Source: an uncultured Draconibacterium sp. (GTDB taxonomy: Bacteria > Bacteroidota > Bacteroidia > Bacteroidales > Prolixibacteraceae). Taken from it: a DNA stretch of 64,000 bases. Below the pieces are notes generated by a model. The model saw only the letters and a program-made list of their open reading frames with translations. It did not search any database and was not told where the DNA came from. Made by a program: the position numbers and the translations under genes. Shown here piece after piece: positions 35,546 to 46,100 of the stretch (positions are counted from its first letter, which is position 1; every line of letters begins with the position of its first letter). The stretch lies in NCBI RefSeq assembly GCF_963677575.1, contig NZ_OY782038.1, forward strand, positions 1,922,001-1,986,000, in the 5' to 3' direction.

Positions 35546-36736
35546 TTATTTAACTATATATTTGTTTTCGTTGATTTTCTGTATTTTTACAGATGCTGTT
35601 GAGGCTATATTATTAATTGCAGTTTGACAATTGTTACTTAATACAAGTTTCCCCGATATTTCAATAGCCCCCGTTAACGAATTTTCATACTCTATTTCAA
35701 TGTTATAAAACCTTTCCAGTTTTTTTGTTATACGATTAAGCTCTTCTCCATCAAAAAGGAAATAACCGTCTTTCCAACTTGTATGATAGCTAATATCAAC
35801 TTCTTTTACAGATGATTCCTGTGTTGTTTTATTGTAACTGGCAATCTGATTGGGTTCCAGATAAATTGGTTTGGCAAAAGGCAAACCATTTGCTTCTTTT
35901 ATACGAACACGGCCTTTGGTAAGTACCGTACTTACAATATTATCTACCCTGTAAGACGATACGTTGAATTCTGTTCCCAAGGCCTCGACAGACAGTTCGT
36001 TCGTGTTAACAATAAAAGGTTTCGATTTATCTGCCTTAACTTTAATATAAGCTTCGCCTTCAAGAAAAATCTCTCTCTTCTCTTTGTTAAATACATTTGG
36101 AAATAGCAAACGACTACCCGAATTCAACCATATTTCTGATCCGTCAGCTAAAGTTAAATAAGATGTTTTTCCAAAGGGAATAATAATCTGGTTGAAAGCA
36201 GCAGCATCCTTTCTACCATTTTTTTCCGCCCGAATTGTATCATTATCAACAATTACCCTGTCGGCAGTATAATCAACGGCCGATTTTTTACTTTCAATTG
36301 CAATATTCTTCCCATCAGATAAGATAAGTTGAGCATCAGAACTTTTCTCCGGAACGTATGCACTTTCCGTCAATAATTGTTCCCGAACCATATTTTTCTT
36401 ATAAAAAGCGAAGTAACCTAATGAAAAAAATACAATCGCTACTGCAGCATATTTGGCAATACTTGTAAAGGATATTAATGGCCTTTTCTTGCTGTTCCGG
36501 TTGTATTTATTCAGGGCATTTAACAGAATTTCATGCTTTTCTTTGGATGATAATTTCTTATCGTTTGAACAAAACAACTTGCATAACTCAACCGATTTGA
36601 GCAATACAGGCTTCTGCTTAATATTCGTTTCCTGATAATTGTTCCAGTATTCATCCAATTCTGATGTTGGATAATAGACCCATTCTATAAATTTCGGATC
36701 TTCAAGAAACTTCAAATACTCCTTATCAATAATCAT
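35546..36736 (-). CDS. FecR-family anti-sigma factor
   Basis: About 396 residues from the ATG at 36736 (MIIDKEYLKFLEDP). A cytosolic N-part binds the sigma factor, one transmembrane helix (about 92-112: SIAKYAAVAIVFFSLGYFAF) crosses the inner membrane, and the periplasmic FecR domain follows (FGKTSYLTLADGSEIWLNSG; EIFLEGEAYIKVKADKSKPF; EALGTEFNVSSYR), ending with a DUF4974 domain that can bind the STN domain. It should hold the ECF sigma at 36956-37564 inactive until SusC binds ligand. A TTG 42 bp upstream is possible but unlikely. Confidence 0.94.
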   Translation of the reverse strand: MIIDKEYLKFLEDPKFIEWVYYPTSELDEYWNNYQETNIKQKPVLLKSVELCKLFCSNDKKLSSKEKHEILLNALNKYNRNSKKRPLISFTSIAKYAAVAIVFFSLGYFAFYKKNMVREQLLTESAYVPEKSSDAQLILSDGKNIAIESKKSAVDYTADRVIVDNDTIRAEKNGRKDAAAFNQIIIPFGKTSYLTLADGSEIWLNSGSRLLFPNVFNKEKREIFLEGEAYIKVKADKSKPFIVNTNELSVEALGTEFNVSSYRVDNIVSTVLTKGRVRIKEANGLPFAKPIYLEPNQIASYNKTTQESSVKEVDISYHTSWKDGYFLFDGEELNRITKKLERFYNIEIEYENSLTGAIEISGKLVLSNNCQTAINNIASTASVKIQKINENKYIVK

Positions 36737-36955
36737 ATCTTTCCCCAGAATTTTAGAATAAGACTTGAAAAGACACAAAAAGGGGACACAAAATCACAAC
36801 TATTTTCAAAAAATAATGACAAATTGATATTCCCAACACGAATTAAACAGACCAAATCTGCAAAAAACGTCAAAACACTATCAATTACACAAAGACAATA
36901 ACGGCTTATATAACTTGCGCGGAAGAATTATCAGGATATTATTAGAAAAGTCAAA

Positions 36956-37564
36956 TTAACGGCTGGCCAGTATATAAAGCAAAAGGATAAAGTCGCTATT
37001 TAATTTCGACTTAGACGTGCCACCGTTATCGAGTAGCTCTCTTAATTTTCCAAGAGTGCGATAGGTTTGTTTTTTTGCTGATCCGGCATTTACTCCCAGA
37101 ATATCACCAATCTGGTCAAAGCTAAGACCTTGATTATATCTCAGGTAAATTATTTCTTTTTGCTTGCTGGTAAGTTTATTTAGTGCATTTTGAATTCTCT
37201 TTTTTTGCGAATCACCTATTTCATTGTCAATCCAGTATTTCTCTGCCGAATATTCAATTCCAAATTCAATATTCTCTGAAACTCCTCTCATTCTTTGGGA
37301 CGATGATAATGAGTCAATTAGAGCGTTCTTTAATGATCTAAACAAATAAAATTTTATTGAACCAAGGTTCCGGATTTGATCTCTTCTTTCAAAGAGTTTA
37401 ATAAAAACTTCCTGAATACAATCCTTTACCAAATTATCATCGCCACATATTTTTGTTCCATAAGCATACAGCAAATCAATATGTTGATTATAAATCAAGG
37501 TGAAAGCTGAATGATGCCCAGCCTTAAAATCTTTCCATATTTTATTATCTTGCTTATTGTCCAT
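36956..37564 (-). CDS. ECF RNA polymerase sigma factor (FecI-like)
   Basis: 202 residues. Sigma region 2 includes VKDCIQEVFIKLFERRDQIR and region 4 an HTH (LRYNQGLSFDQIGDILGVN then SAKKQTYRTLGKLR). It is the first gene of the leftward ECF-FecR-SusCD locus and should transcribe susC/susD when released by FecR. A 219-bp gap separates it from the FecR ATG. Upstream 495 bp hold no gene but carry the dnaK remnant. Confidence 0.94.
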   Translation of the reverse strand: MDNKQDNKIWKDFKAGHHSAFTLIYNQHIDLLYAYGTKICGDDNLVKDCIQEVFIKLFERRDQIRNLGSIKFYLFRSLKNALIDSLSSSQRMRGVSENIEFGIEYSAEKYWIDNEIGDSQKKRIQNALNKLTSKQKEIIYLRYNQGLSFDQIGDILGVNAGSAKKQTYRTLGKLRELLDNGGTSKSKLNSDFILLLYILASR

Positions 37565-38059
37565 TTAATTCAACATTATTCACAATCAAATATTACACCT
37601 CCTGAGGTCTGACAATCATAAAGGCAGCTTTAATCAGCAAAATAAATTAGAATTGATTTAGCTAAATGAAGAACGCTAATTTATAAAATCATTTAAATTA
37701 TACAACAAGCTTAAAACTTAGTCACTTATTGATTATACTTAATAACCGTATCCCAACTCACTTCTTCAAAGTCAATATCAGTTACCCCGAGATCATCTTT
37801 TGGCTGGTCTTGTGCATCTGCTTGTTGACCTACATCAATACCAGACTAAGCACAACCCGAGCTTTCATTTTTTTGTATTATAAAAAAACACTTCTTGAAA
37901 AAATACCGCTAAATGCAGGACTATTAATGCATTAGAGTATGCATCTCAACAATACTATATCAACAAATACGAATACTAACTTGGTTCCAACAAATACTAA
38001 ATCATTCAATTAATTATTCTTATGAAAAGTATTTTTGAACAAACCAAAAAGGACGCAGA
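37565..38059. other. Intergenic region with dnaK remnant, otherwise no gene
   Basis: About 495 bp between the divergent sigma factor and the T9SS protein. The only recognised content is the dnaK 3' fragment at 37756-37862. Sequences on both sides of it are AT-rich and show no terminator or clear promoter. Confidence 0.5.
37756..37862 (-). pseudogene. Remnant of the dnaK 3' end
   Basis: About 105 bp align with the last ~105 bp of dnaK (near 47993-48097) at about 80% identity by eye, with one small indel. On the minus strand it encodes GQQADAQDQPKDDLGVTDID then FEEV, against GQQAGPQDQPKDDDEVTDVD then FEEVK in the real DnaK tail. An in-frame stop upstream and the lack of the rest of the gene show it cannot make a protein. 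It is in the same orientation as dnaK, 10.2 kb away. Best explained as a scar of integration or duplication at the dnaK 3' end. Confidence 0.8.
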
Positions 38060-38596
38060 ATGTATTCAAACCAGTATAACTGCAAAAGACCATCGTATAA
38101 ATTACTGAACAAAACCCGAAACATTTTTTTCGGTTTCACTCTTCTTCTCGCATTGTTTATTACACATAAAAGTAACGCTCAAAGTGCAATTTTATCGGCA
38201 GGCAGTACTGTCGAAAACGCCAATTATTCGCTGAGTTATTCTATTGGAGAGCTTTCGGTTGCTACCTATAAAAAAACAACGGTAACATTAACGCAGGGTC
38301 AACAACAGGGAAGCTTGATTATAACCTCCATAAATTCATCAGAGGATTTGGGAATCCAGGCAAAAGTCTACCCCAATCCTACCAGCAACTTTGTTATGCT
38401 AACCTTCGAAGGCGTCAACATTGATGACCTGAAATTCTCTTTAACCAATGTTAATGGAAGCCTCCTGTTAGCTGAGAAAAACCTTTCGCAGCAGCAACAG
38501 ATTTCCATGTGCCAGTATATAAGTGGCATCTATTTTTTAACTGTATCCAACAGGAAAAACACTTACATCCATACATTCAAAATCATTAAAAAATAA
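38060..38596 (+). CDS. Small T9SS-sorted secreted protein
   Basis: 178 residues. A hydrophobic export signal (about 22-41, ending KSNAQ) follows a basic N-terminal stretch. The middle (SAILSAGSTVENANYSLSYS, GELSVATY, LTQGQQQG) is a pattern often found in Bacteroidota proteins next to tail-fibre-like proteins. The last 80 residues are a Por sorting domain (VYPNPTSNFVMLTFEGV to HTFKIIKK). An AAGGA sequence lies about 6 bp before the ATG. The repeat protein follows after 18 bp, so both are probably one operon and are both exported. Confidence 0.85.
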   Translation: MYSNQYNCKRPSYKLLNKTRNIFFGFTLLLALFITHKSNAQSAILSAGSTVENANYSLSYSIGELSVATYKKTTVTLTQGQQQGSLIITSINSSEDLGIQAKVYPNPTSNFVMLTFEGVNIDDLKFSLTNVNGSLLLAEKNLSQQQQISMCQYISGIYFLTVSNRKNTYIHTFKIIKK

Positions 38597-38614
38597 TATT
38601 TCAAGCCCAATGTT

Positions 38615-41600
38615 ATGAAAAAAATCAAGTCGTTTATATTCATTTTCTTATTAGGGGTAGGATCTTTGTTGGCTCAAACACCCGGAGCTTTTAATTACCA
38701 GGCAGTTTTACGCGACACCGAAGGAAAAATAATAAGCAATCAGGATGTTAGCATACAAATAAGTATTCTGCAACAAAGTGCATCCGGCGAAATCGTATTT
38801 CAGGAAAAACATTCAATCAATACCAACGAGTTTGGCTTAATTGTATTAGAAATAGGTAATGGATTACCTTTAACCGGAACACTTGCTGAAATAAATTGGG
38901 GAGAAAGCACTCACTTCTTAAAAGTCGAATTGGATGCTACTGGTGGTGAATCGTATGTTGAAATGGGAACTAGTCAGATGCTTAGTGTTCCGTATGCATT
39001 GTATGCTAAATCATCAGGATCAAATTTTAGTGGAAAATATTCTGATTTGGAAGGGACGCCTGATCTCCCCAATGATATTTCCGACCTTAGTGATGCCGGG
39101 AAATTGCTTTTTGATGGGGATTATAACAGTCTCATCAATAAACCGGACTTAAGCCAACTGAATAGTGAAAACACTGACGCCTGGGACAAAGATGTAACAG
39201 ATGATTTCGATGGAGACTACAACAGCCTAACAAATAAACCAACTACAATTTCAGCAGATCAAGCAACGGCAATTGATGCAAACTCGGCAAAAGTATCAAA
39301 TGTTAAAGCCGATTGGGATGCAACAACAGGAGAAGCACAAATTCTCAATAAACCAGATTTAACGGTTTATGTTGAAGAAACCAATACTTCCAATTGGGAT
39401 AAAAATGCCAGCGATGATTTTGATGGAAACTACAACAACCTGACCAACAAACCAACCACAATTTCAGCAGCTCAGGCAACGGCAATTGATGCAAACACGG
39501 CAAAAGTATCGAATGTTAAAGCCGACTGGATTGCAACAAGTGGAGAAGCACAAATTCTCAACAAACCCGATTTAACGGTTTTTGTAGAAGAAACAAATAC
39601 TGCCAATTGGGATAAAAATGCCAGCGATGATTTTGATGGAGATTACAACAACCTGACTAATAAACCAACAACAATTTCGGCAACACAGGCAACAGCAATT
39701 GACGCAAACACGGCAAAAGTATCGAATGTTAAAGCCGACTGGATTGCAACAAGTGGAGAAGCACAAATTCTCAACAAACCCGATTTAACGGTTTTTGTAG
39801 AAGAAACAAATACTGCCAATTGGGATAAAAATGCCAGCGATGATTTTGATGGAGATTACAACAACCTGACTAATAAACCAACAACAATTTCGGCAACACA
39901 GGCAACAGCAATTGACGCAAACACGGCAAAAGTATCGAATGTAAAAGCCGACTGGATTGCAACAATCGGAGAAGCACAAATTCTCAACAAACCCGATTTA
40001 ACGGTTTTTGTAGAAGAAACAAATACTGCCAATTGGGATAAAAATGCCAGTGACGATTTTGATGGAAATTACAACAACCTGATCAACAAACCAACAACAA
40101 TTTCGGCAGCGCAGGCAACGGCAATTGACGCAAACACTGCAAAACTATCAAATGTAAAAGCCGACTGGAATGCCGCAAGCGGAGAAGCACAAATTCTGAA
40201 TAAACCGGACTTAACTGTTTATGTAGAAGAGGCCAACACTTCCGGCTGGGATAAAAATGCTGCCGATGATTTTGATGGGAATTACAACAACCTGACCAAC
40301 AAACCAACAACAATTTCGGCTGCACAAGCAACAGCAATTGACGCAAACACGGCAAAAGTATCGAATGTAAAAGCCGATTGGAATGCGACAACAGGCGAAG
40401 CTCAAATACTCAACAAACCAGACCTAACTGCTTTTGTAGAAACAACCAATACTACAGGTTGGGATAAAGACGCCAGTGACGATTTTGATGGAAATTATAA
40501 CAACCTGACCAACAAACCAACAACCATTTCGGCTACACAAGCAACGGCAATTAATGCAAACACGGCAAAAGTATCGAATGTAAAAGCCGATTGGAATGCG
40601 ACAACAGGCGAAGCACAAATTATGAATAAACCGGACTTAACGGTTTTTGTAGAAAAAACCAATACTTCCGGTTGGGATAAAAATGCTTCTGATGATTTTA
40701 GTGGTAGTTTTAATGATCTTTCTGATGTGCCGGCAAACCTGGACACCGATGATACCGATGATTTTAGTGGCAACTTTAACGACCTAAGCAATGTTCCTGC
40801 CAATCTCGACATAGATGACTCCGATGATTTTGATGGAGATTACAACAACCTGACTAATAAACCAACAACAATTTCGGCAACACAGGCAACGGCAATTGAC
40901 GCAAACACGGCAAAAATTTCGAATGTTAAAGCCGACTGGAATGCAACAACAGGCGAAGCACAAATTCTGAATAAACCAGATTTAACGGTTTTTGTAGAAG
41001 AGGCAAATACTTCCGGTTGGGATAAAAATGCTTCTGATGATTTTAGTGGTAGTTTTAATGATCTTTCTGATGTGCCAGCTAATCTCGACGTGGATGACTC
41101 CGACGATTTCGATGGAGATTACAACAGCTTAACTAATAAACCGTCTCAAGATATAATCCATGATGCCGATGCTGACACCAAGATTCAGGTTGAAAAAAAT
41201 TCAGATGAAGATATTATTCGTTTTGATATTGCAGGAAATGAGAAAATGATATTGGATAATAAGTCGCTGTCATTTCCAGACAATAACCAAAGTGTTTTTA
41301 TCGGCACAAACTCAGGCTCACAGATTTCCGGCAACGAATATGGATACAATACTTTTGTGGGTTTTCAGGCAGGAAGAAAAACAAACGGATCGTACTGGGA
41401 CGGAAGCGGTAACTCTTTCTTTGGTCATATGGTGGGAGACAATAACACATCCGGAAGCAATAATGCTGCATTTGGTAAATCTGCACTTTACAAAAATACT
41501 ATTGGTAGTAACAATGTGGCAATTGGAGAAGAAGCACTTTATGAAAATCAAACCGGTTCTGGTAATATTGCTATTGGGTATCGGGCAGGAAGAAACATTT

Positions 41601-42187
41601 CTGGTAGTAATAAACTCTTTATCGACAATTCAAACACCGATTCTCCACTTATTTATGGTGAGTTTGACAATAATTTACTTCGTATAAACGGTACGCTAAA
41701 TATTAATAATGCATACAATTTACCGGCAGCTGACGGAACCGCTGGACAGTATTTAACCACTGATGGTTCCGGAACAACACAATGGACTTCAGGAAAAACC
41801 TATACACTTGGATTGAATACCGACTTAGGTGGATATGTTATATATGTTACTCCCAATGGCAAACATGGATTGGTAGCAGCTACTCAAGATCAATCAACTT
41901 CAGCCACATGGTATGACGCACAGGATGCCATCAGCGATCCGTCAAATCACGATTCAGCAGGACAGAATTTTACTGATTGGCGACTACCTACAAAATATGA
42001 ATTAAATATTATACATACATATAGAACGGAATTAAACGCAAGCTTAGGACAATTTACGCGCTACTGGAGTTCAACTGAATATGATCCTGACAACTCTTAC
42101 AATCAATTATTTAACGCTGACACTATCGACCAGGGTGCTGGATCAAAGACTGCAACAAATTATGTTCGTGCAATACGCTCGTTTTAA
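38615..42187 (+). CDS. Large repetitive secreted protein (71-residue repeats, YadA-like head, DUF1566-type C-terminus)
   Basis: 1190 residues. Signal peptide (MKKIKSFIFIFLLGVGSLLA), a phage-tail-fibre-like N-domain (TPGAFNYQAVLRDTEGKIIS to MLSVPYALYAKS), then eight near-identical 71-residue repeats containing NLTNKPTTIS, AIDANTAKVSNVKADW and EAQILNKPDLTVFVEE (DNA period 213 bp; 39200-40690 and 40823-41035), with 22-residue repeats (DDFSGSFNDLSDVPANL) between and after. Next is a head-like region with GSNNVAIGEEAL and GSGNIAIGYRAG repeats similar to trimeric adhesins, and a C-terminal DUF1566/Lcl-type domain (DWRLPTKYELNII; YWSSTEY). It looks like a surface fibre or adhesin. No T9SS domain is visible at its end. 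Repeats 2 and 3 differ at only about four bases, so copy number may vary between strains. Confidence 0.87.
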   Translation: MKKIKSFIFIFLLGVGSLLAQTPGAFNYQAVLRDTEGKIISNQDVSIQISILQQSASGEIVFQEKHSINTNEFGLIVLEIGNGLPLTGTLAEINWGESTHFLKVELDATGGESYVEMGTSQMLSVPYALYAKSSGSNFSGKYSDLEGTPDLPNDISDLSDAGKLLFDGDYNSLINKPDLSQLNSENTDAWDKDVTDDFDGDYNSLTNKPTTISADQATAIDANSAKVSNVKADWDATTGEAQILNKPDLTVYVEETNTSNWDKNASDDFDGNYNNLTNKPTTISAAQATAIDANTAKVSNVKADWIATSGEAQILNKPDLTVFVEETNTANWDKNASDDFDGDYNNLTNKPTTISATQATAIDANTAKVSNVKADWIATSGEAQILNKPDLTVFVEETNTANWDKNASDDFDGDYNNLTNKPTTISATQATAIDANTAKVSNVKADWIATIGEAQILNKPDLTVFVEETNTANWDKNASDDFDGNYNNLINKPTTISAAQATAIDANTAKLSNVKADWNAASGEAQILNKPDLTVYVEEANTSGWDKNAADDFDGNYNNLTNKPTTISAAQATAIDANTAKVSNVKADWNATTGEAQILNKPDLTAFVETTNTTGWDKDASDDFDGNYNNLTNKPTTISATQATAINANTAKVSNVKADWNATTGEAQIMNKPDLTVFVEKTNTSGWDKNASDDFSGSFNDLSDVPANLDTDDTDDFSGNFNDLSNVPANLDIDDSDDFDGDYNNLTNKPTTISATQATAIDANTAKISNVKADWNATTGEAQILNKPDLTVFVEEANTSGWDKNASDDFSGSFNDLSDVPANLDVDDSDDFDGDYNSLTNKPSQDIIHDADADTKIQVEKNSDEDIIRFDIAGNEKMILDNKSLSFPDNNQSVFIGTNSGSQISGNEYGYNTFVGFQAGRKTNGSYWDGSGNSFFGHMVGDNNTSGSNNAAFGKSALYKNTIGSNNVAIGEEALYENQTGSGNIAIGYRAGRNISGSNKLFIDNSNTDSPLIYGEFDNNLLRINGTLNINNAYNLPAADGTAGQYLTTDGSGTTQWTSGKTYTLGLNTDLGGYVIYVTPNGKHGLVAATQDQSTSATWYDAQDAISDPSNHDSAGQNFTDWRLPTKYELNIIHTYRTELNASLGQFTRYWSSTEYDPDNSYNQLFNADTIDQGAGSKTATNYVRAIRSF
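39200..41101 (+). repeat. 213-bp tandem coding repeats
   Basis: Seven contiguous units start at 39200, 39413, 39626, 39839, 40052, 40265 and 40478. A 132-bp spacer of two 66-bp repeats (40691-40822), one more 213-bp unit (40823-41035) and one 66-bp unit (41036-41101) follow. Units are fully in frame. The pair 39626-39838 and 39839-40051 is almost identical, pointing to recent duplication. Confidence 0.9.
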
Positions 42188-42272
42188 ACAAAATCAATTT
42201 ACAACAAATAAGAACAGCCCGACCTCGGATAAACATGGACATAAAACCAGAGCTGGGCAAAAACTAAAACAC

Positions 42273-43049
42273 ATGAAAAAAGTAGTATTTATATCAGCAG
42301 CCTTACTTATGGTAAATTTGGTTGGGCTTTCGCAAGCCAAATACCAACCTAAAGTGGTAGTATTATTTATGGGAGAAAAGAATCCCACTTTTGATGAGAG
42401 CAAATTCCCGAATTGCGACTTTTATTATACTCCGGGCATTACCGCCGAAGAGAAAAAGCTGGAGTCGGTTGCTTCTAAAGGATTAGGAGCCTTGGGAATT
42501 AAAGGAACCGAAACCAATTACGATGTAGTTTTTAGCGGCACACCTGAGGAAGCGTATGCCACTACTATTACCGAAGCTGTATTTTTCGATAAAAACGGAA
42601 ATGTTTCGGGCTTGTTTAAATCGGCTAAAAACGTATGCACCAGTCCAAAGAAAAACCTGCAGGGATCTATGGATTTTGTGAACTACGACAGCTTTAGCAA
42701 AGACTATATTAAAAAAGGAAACACAACAAAAGAAGCCAAAAAAGCACCTAAAAAACCAAAACATTTGTTCGACTATTATGGCAGTGGTTTCCCTGCCGAC
42801 TTTGAAGTAGTTAATGCCAAAGGAGAAAAAGCAATGGTATCTGAACTTGTTACCGGCAATCCGTTAACCTTATTCTATTGCCTGTACCTAAGCCCCGAAA
42901 TTGATTTGGCAGCCGGTATGGAAAGCGGTAAAGGGAAAAAAGGTAAAGATTATATAAATGACAATATTAATACTGTAAAAGGCATCAAGCAACTAAGTCT
43001 TCTTTCTGATATTGAATACGATATATTTGGCAACCAGGTAGTTTGGTAG
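42273..43049 (+). CDS. Exported protein of unknown function
   Basis: 258 residues from the ATG at 42273, which gives a good signal peptide (MKKVVFISAALLMVNLVGLSQA). The rest includes VVVLFMGEKNPTFDESKFPN, FDYYGSGFPADFEVVNAKGEKA and GNPLTLFYCLYLSPE; the second half recalls the strand order of redoxin-like proteins, but no CxxC motif exists. It may be an accessory to the repeat protein 85 bp upstream. A terminator hairpin follows at 43094-43121. Function unknown. Confidence 0.75.
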   Translation: MKKVVFISAALLMVNLVGLSQAKYQPKVVVLFMGEKNPTFDESKFPNCDFYYTPGITAEEKKLESVASKGLGALGIKGTETNYDVVFSGTPEEAYATTITEAVFFDKNGNVSGLFKSAKNVCTSPKKNLQGSMDFVNYDSFSKDYIKKGNTTKEAKKAPKKPKHLFDYYGSGFPADFEVVNAKGEKAMVSELVTGNPLTLFYCLYLSPEIDLAAGMESGKGKKGKDYINDNINTVKGIKQLSLLSDIEYDIFGNQVVW

Positions 43050-43093
43050 TCATACTTATATTAACTCTTCTTCAAATAACAAACATTAATAGC

Positions 43094-43121
43094 ATTAGGT
43101 GTAGTAAAAACTACACCTAAT
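43094..43121 (+). terminator. Terminator after the exported unknown gene
   Basis: A perfect 12-bp stem (ATTAGGTGTAGT and its complement) with a 4-nt A loop, followed by ATTTTTAA. It separates the repeat-protein operon from the sensor kinase gene. Confidence 0.75.
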
Positions 43122-43172
43122 ACATTTTTAAACAAACCAGTTCATGCATACAAAAAGTTTATATTTATACAC

Positions 43173-46100
43173 TTGAATTTTCTGAGATACATACTGCTGT
43201 TTAATGTGCTTTTTTATGTTAGCTATTCGCGGGCAAAAATTAACATAAACAAAGACCGTTATGCCCGTTTTTCATCGCTAACAACTAACGATGGACTATC
43301 TGGCAATTATGTTTTGGATATCCTGCAAGACAATAAAGGTTTCATCTGGATTGCCACACGAAGTGGTCTAACCCGCTACGATGGCTACCACTTTGTAAAC
43401 TTCACTCATTCGCCCGATGATTCATTATCCATTTCAAGCAACTATGTTCAATGCCTGGCAGTTGACGAAGAAGGAACGTTATGGGTGGGTACAAAAAACG
43501 GCTTAAATAAATACGACGATCATACCGGTACTTTCAGCATTTGGGCGGGAATCAACAAAGATAAATCAGTTCCCAGCAATCCGTATATTCGAAAAATTTT
43601 ACCCGACTCAAACGCTGTTTTGTGGGTAGAAACTGTTGATGGCGTTCTGAATAAAATAAATACAAAAACCGGAGAAGTTTTATATTATCCACATCACCAG
43701 GTTACGCAGGAGTACTATTCATATCATTGCCTGTTTAAAGATTCTGACGGAGATATTTGGGTGGGAAACCGCGGAAAAGGGCCATACCGTTTTCATCCCG
43801 AATCGGGCAACATTCACTTAATAAAAGCAGATCCTGCAAGACAAGACAAAAAACGCGACCAGGAAGTTGCCTATGTTATTGAAGACTCACAAAACAGATT
43901 TTGGGTAGGATCGATTGATGGTTTTTGGCGTTTTTACAAAGACACAGAAACCTTTGAACGGGTTATTCCCATGTCTTCATTTCACTGTATTGAAGACCGC
44001 GATGGAATATTGTGGCTAAGCGGAGGAAACGGTGTTTACCGTTTTAATGCCAATACCAACAGCGCCGTTTTATATTCGAACAACGAAAGTGATCCGCATT
44101 CGCTGATTAATAATTCTATAAATGCTTTGTTCGAAGACCGGGACGGAAACATTTGGATTGGAACGAACGACGGTATTTCTGTTTTCTCAAAATCTGATAA
44201 TGAGATTCAGTATATACGGCGGCTGACAGATTCTGATAACACATTAAATTCAAATACAATCTCTGCTGTTTTAGAGGATAAAGAGGGAAATATTTGGTTT
44301 GGTACGCAAAAAAAAGGCCTCAGTAAATGGAACTCCCAAACCGATACTTTTACCAACTTTCAATACAAAAAAGGAGACAACAATTCGCTGGCATCAAACA
44401 AGGTTTCAGCCCTTTATCAAGACAGAAAGAATAACATTTGGATTGGTTTGTGGCAAGGTATCGGATTTAATAAATACGAGCCCCAAACAAATAGCTTTAA
44501 AAAATTCAGTTACGATCCGGATTCTTACAAAAAAGATTGGTACAGCTCTTTTCTTGAAGACAATGAAGGAAGGTTTATGGCCGGACTTTGGGGAGCTAAC
44601 GGAGTACATCTTTTTACTCGGAAAGATGAAAAGTTTCTTCCGTACAATTTTAGCGCCCACAGCACCCCTATGAATTACCCGCTTACAGGATTAGTATTGG
44701 ATAACCAAACCATTTGGACTGGTCACGCCAATATTATTTACCAGTATCACATTGATACCGACTCTTTCTCTGTGTTCTATGGAACCGACCCTAATAAAAC
44801 TGTGGAAGCGGGTTTAAATGATTTTGACTATTTCCGAAATTTTCATCGAACCATAAAAATTGATGACAAAATATATTTTGCAACTACTCATGGTTTGCTT
44901 TGTACCGACAGTACAAAAACTCGGTTTGAACAACTAATCTCCAATACAGAAATAACTGCACTGGCGAAAAATGATGTCAATGGGATTCTGTGGTTTGGAA
45001 CAAATAAAGGTTTTGGTGTTTTAACCCAAAACAATGAATTTAAACTGATCCGAAACAATAGCGACAAAAACAGTCCGCTGTGGCAAAAAGAAATCATCAA
45101 TCTAAACGAAATTAACGGAAAAGTTTATGTTGCTACCAATCTCGGATTACTGATTTATAATCCACAAACTGACAGTTTTTTAAAATCCGGGAGTAATATG
45201 GAGCTACACCTTGCCAACAACAAAATAAACACAATCGTTTCATACGATCGGGGAATTCTTGTTGGAACCGATAATAACCTTATTAAAATTAACAAAACTA
45301 ACAACCGAATTGAGCTTGACACTTTATTACAGGGATTAATGATTAATGATATTCTGACAGAGTCATCTAATCTTAACCTTATTCTTGGAACCAACAAAGG
45401 TATTTACTGTTTTAGCAATGGAACTTTCAAGCCAATAGAAAATACTACGCAATTCAATATTTTCGACTTAACAAAAGATAATGATGGCCTTATCTGGGCA
45501 GGAACCAACAAGGGATTACTATCCATTTCGGCCGATTATACAGAAATAAAACTACACGATCAGCCTGGCAAATATTGTTTAAGCTCGCACCTTATTAGTT
45601 TTTTGGCAACCGATTCTATAGGAAATATTTGGGCAGGAACCACCAACAATGGACTTAACCGAATTAATAGCAAATCGTTAGCCGTTGAGCATTATTACCA
45701 ATCCATGCAAAACACCGGCAGATACCCCGAAAAAAAGGCATCTGTTTTTCTTCAGCAAAAAAATGAAACAATTTGGGTTGGTGGTGAAAAACTTCACAAA
45801 TTCAATCCGGAAGCCAACAAATTTGAGCCCATTCCTGAGAATGATTTTCCTTACAAAAAGATTTTAAGTTTGCAGGAAGACGGTAACGAATACCTTTGGA
45901 TTGGGACTGCCAACGGCCTGGTTTTATTCAATACCCAAACAAATAATGCACAACTTTTTAGCTATTTACACGGATTACCGGATTTCGATTTTTCGGGCGG
46001 ATCGCTAAAATTATCATCAGGTAATTTAGTGTTTGCGGGTAAAAAGGGAGCCATTATCTTCAACCCTGAATCGCTCAGCAATCAAACCGTTTCGGATAAA

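Noticed and set aside
37729..37935. Plus-strand 68-residue frame
   Set aside because: It lies antisense to the dnaK remnant and has no ribosome site; the remnant explains the sequence better.
38022..38108. Short 28-codon frame (MKSIFEQTKKDAEC...) upstream of and overlapping the T9SS gene
   Set aside because: No recognised leader function; the larger frame from 38060 has a signal peptide and T9SS domain. A leader peptide cannot be excluded but is not supported.
39572..40618. Series of cysteine-rich minus-strand frames of 64 residues spaced 213 bp apart
   Set aside because: They are antisense shadows of the 213-bp coding repeats; the regular spacing and identical sequences follow from the repeat, and no ribosome site or promoter supports them.
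39200..41101. Possible CRISPR or minisatellite array
   Set aside because: The repeats are 213 bp and 66 bp, contiguous and in frame inside one gene, with no short spacers or cas genes.
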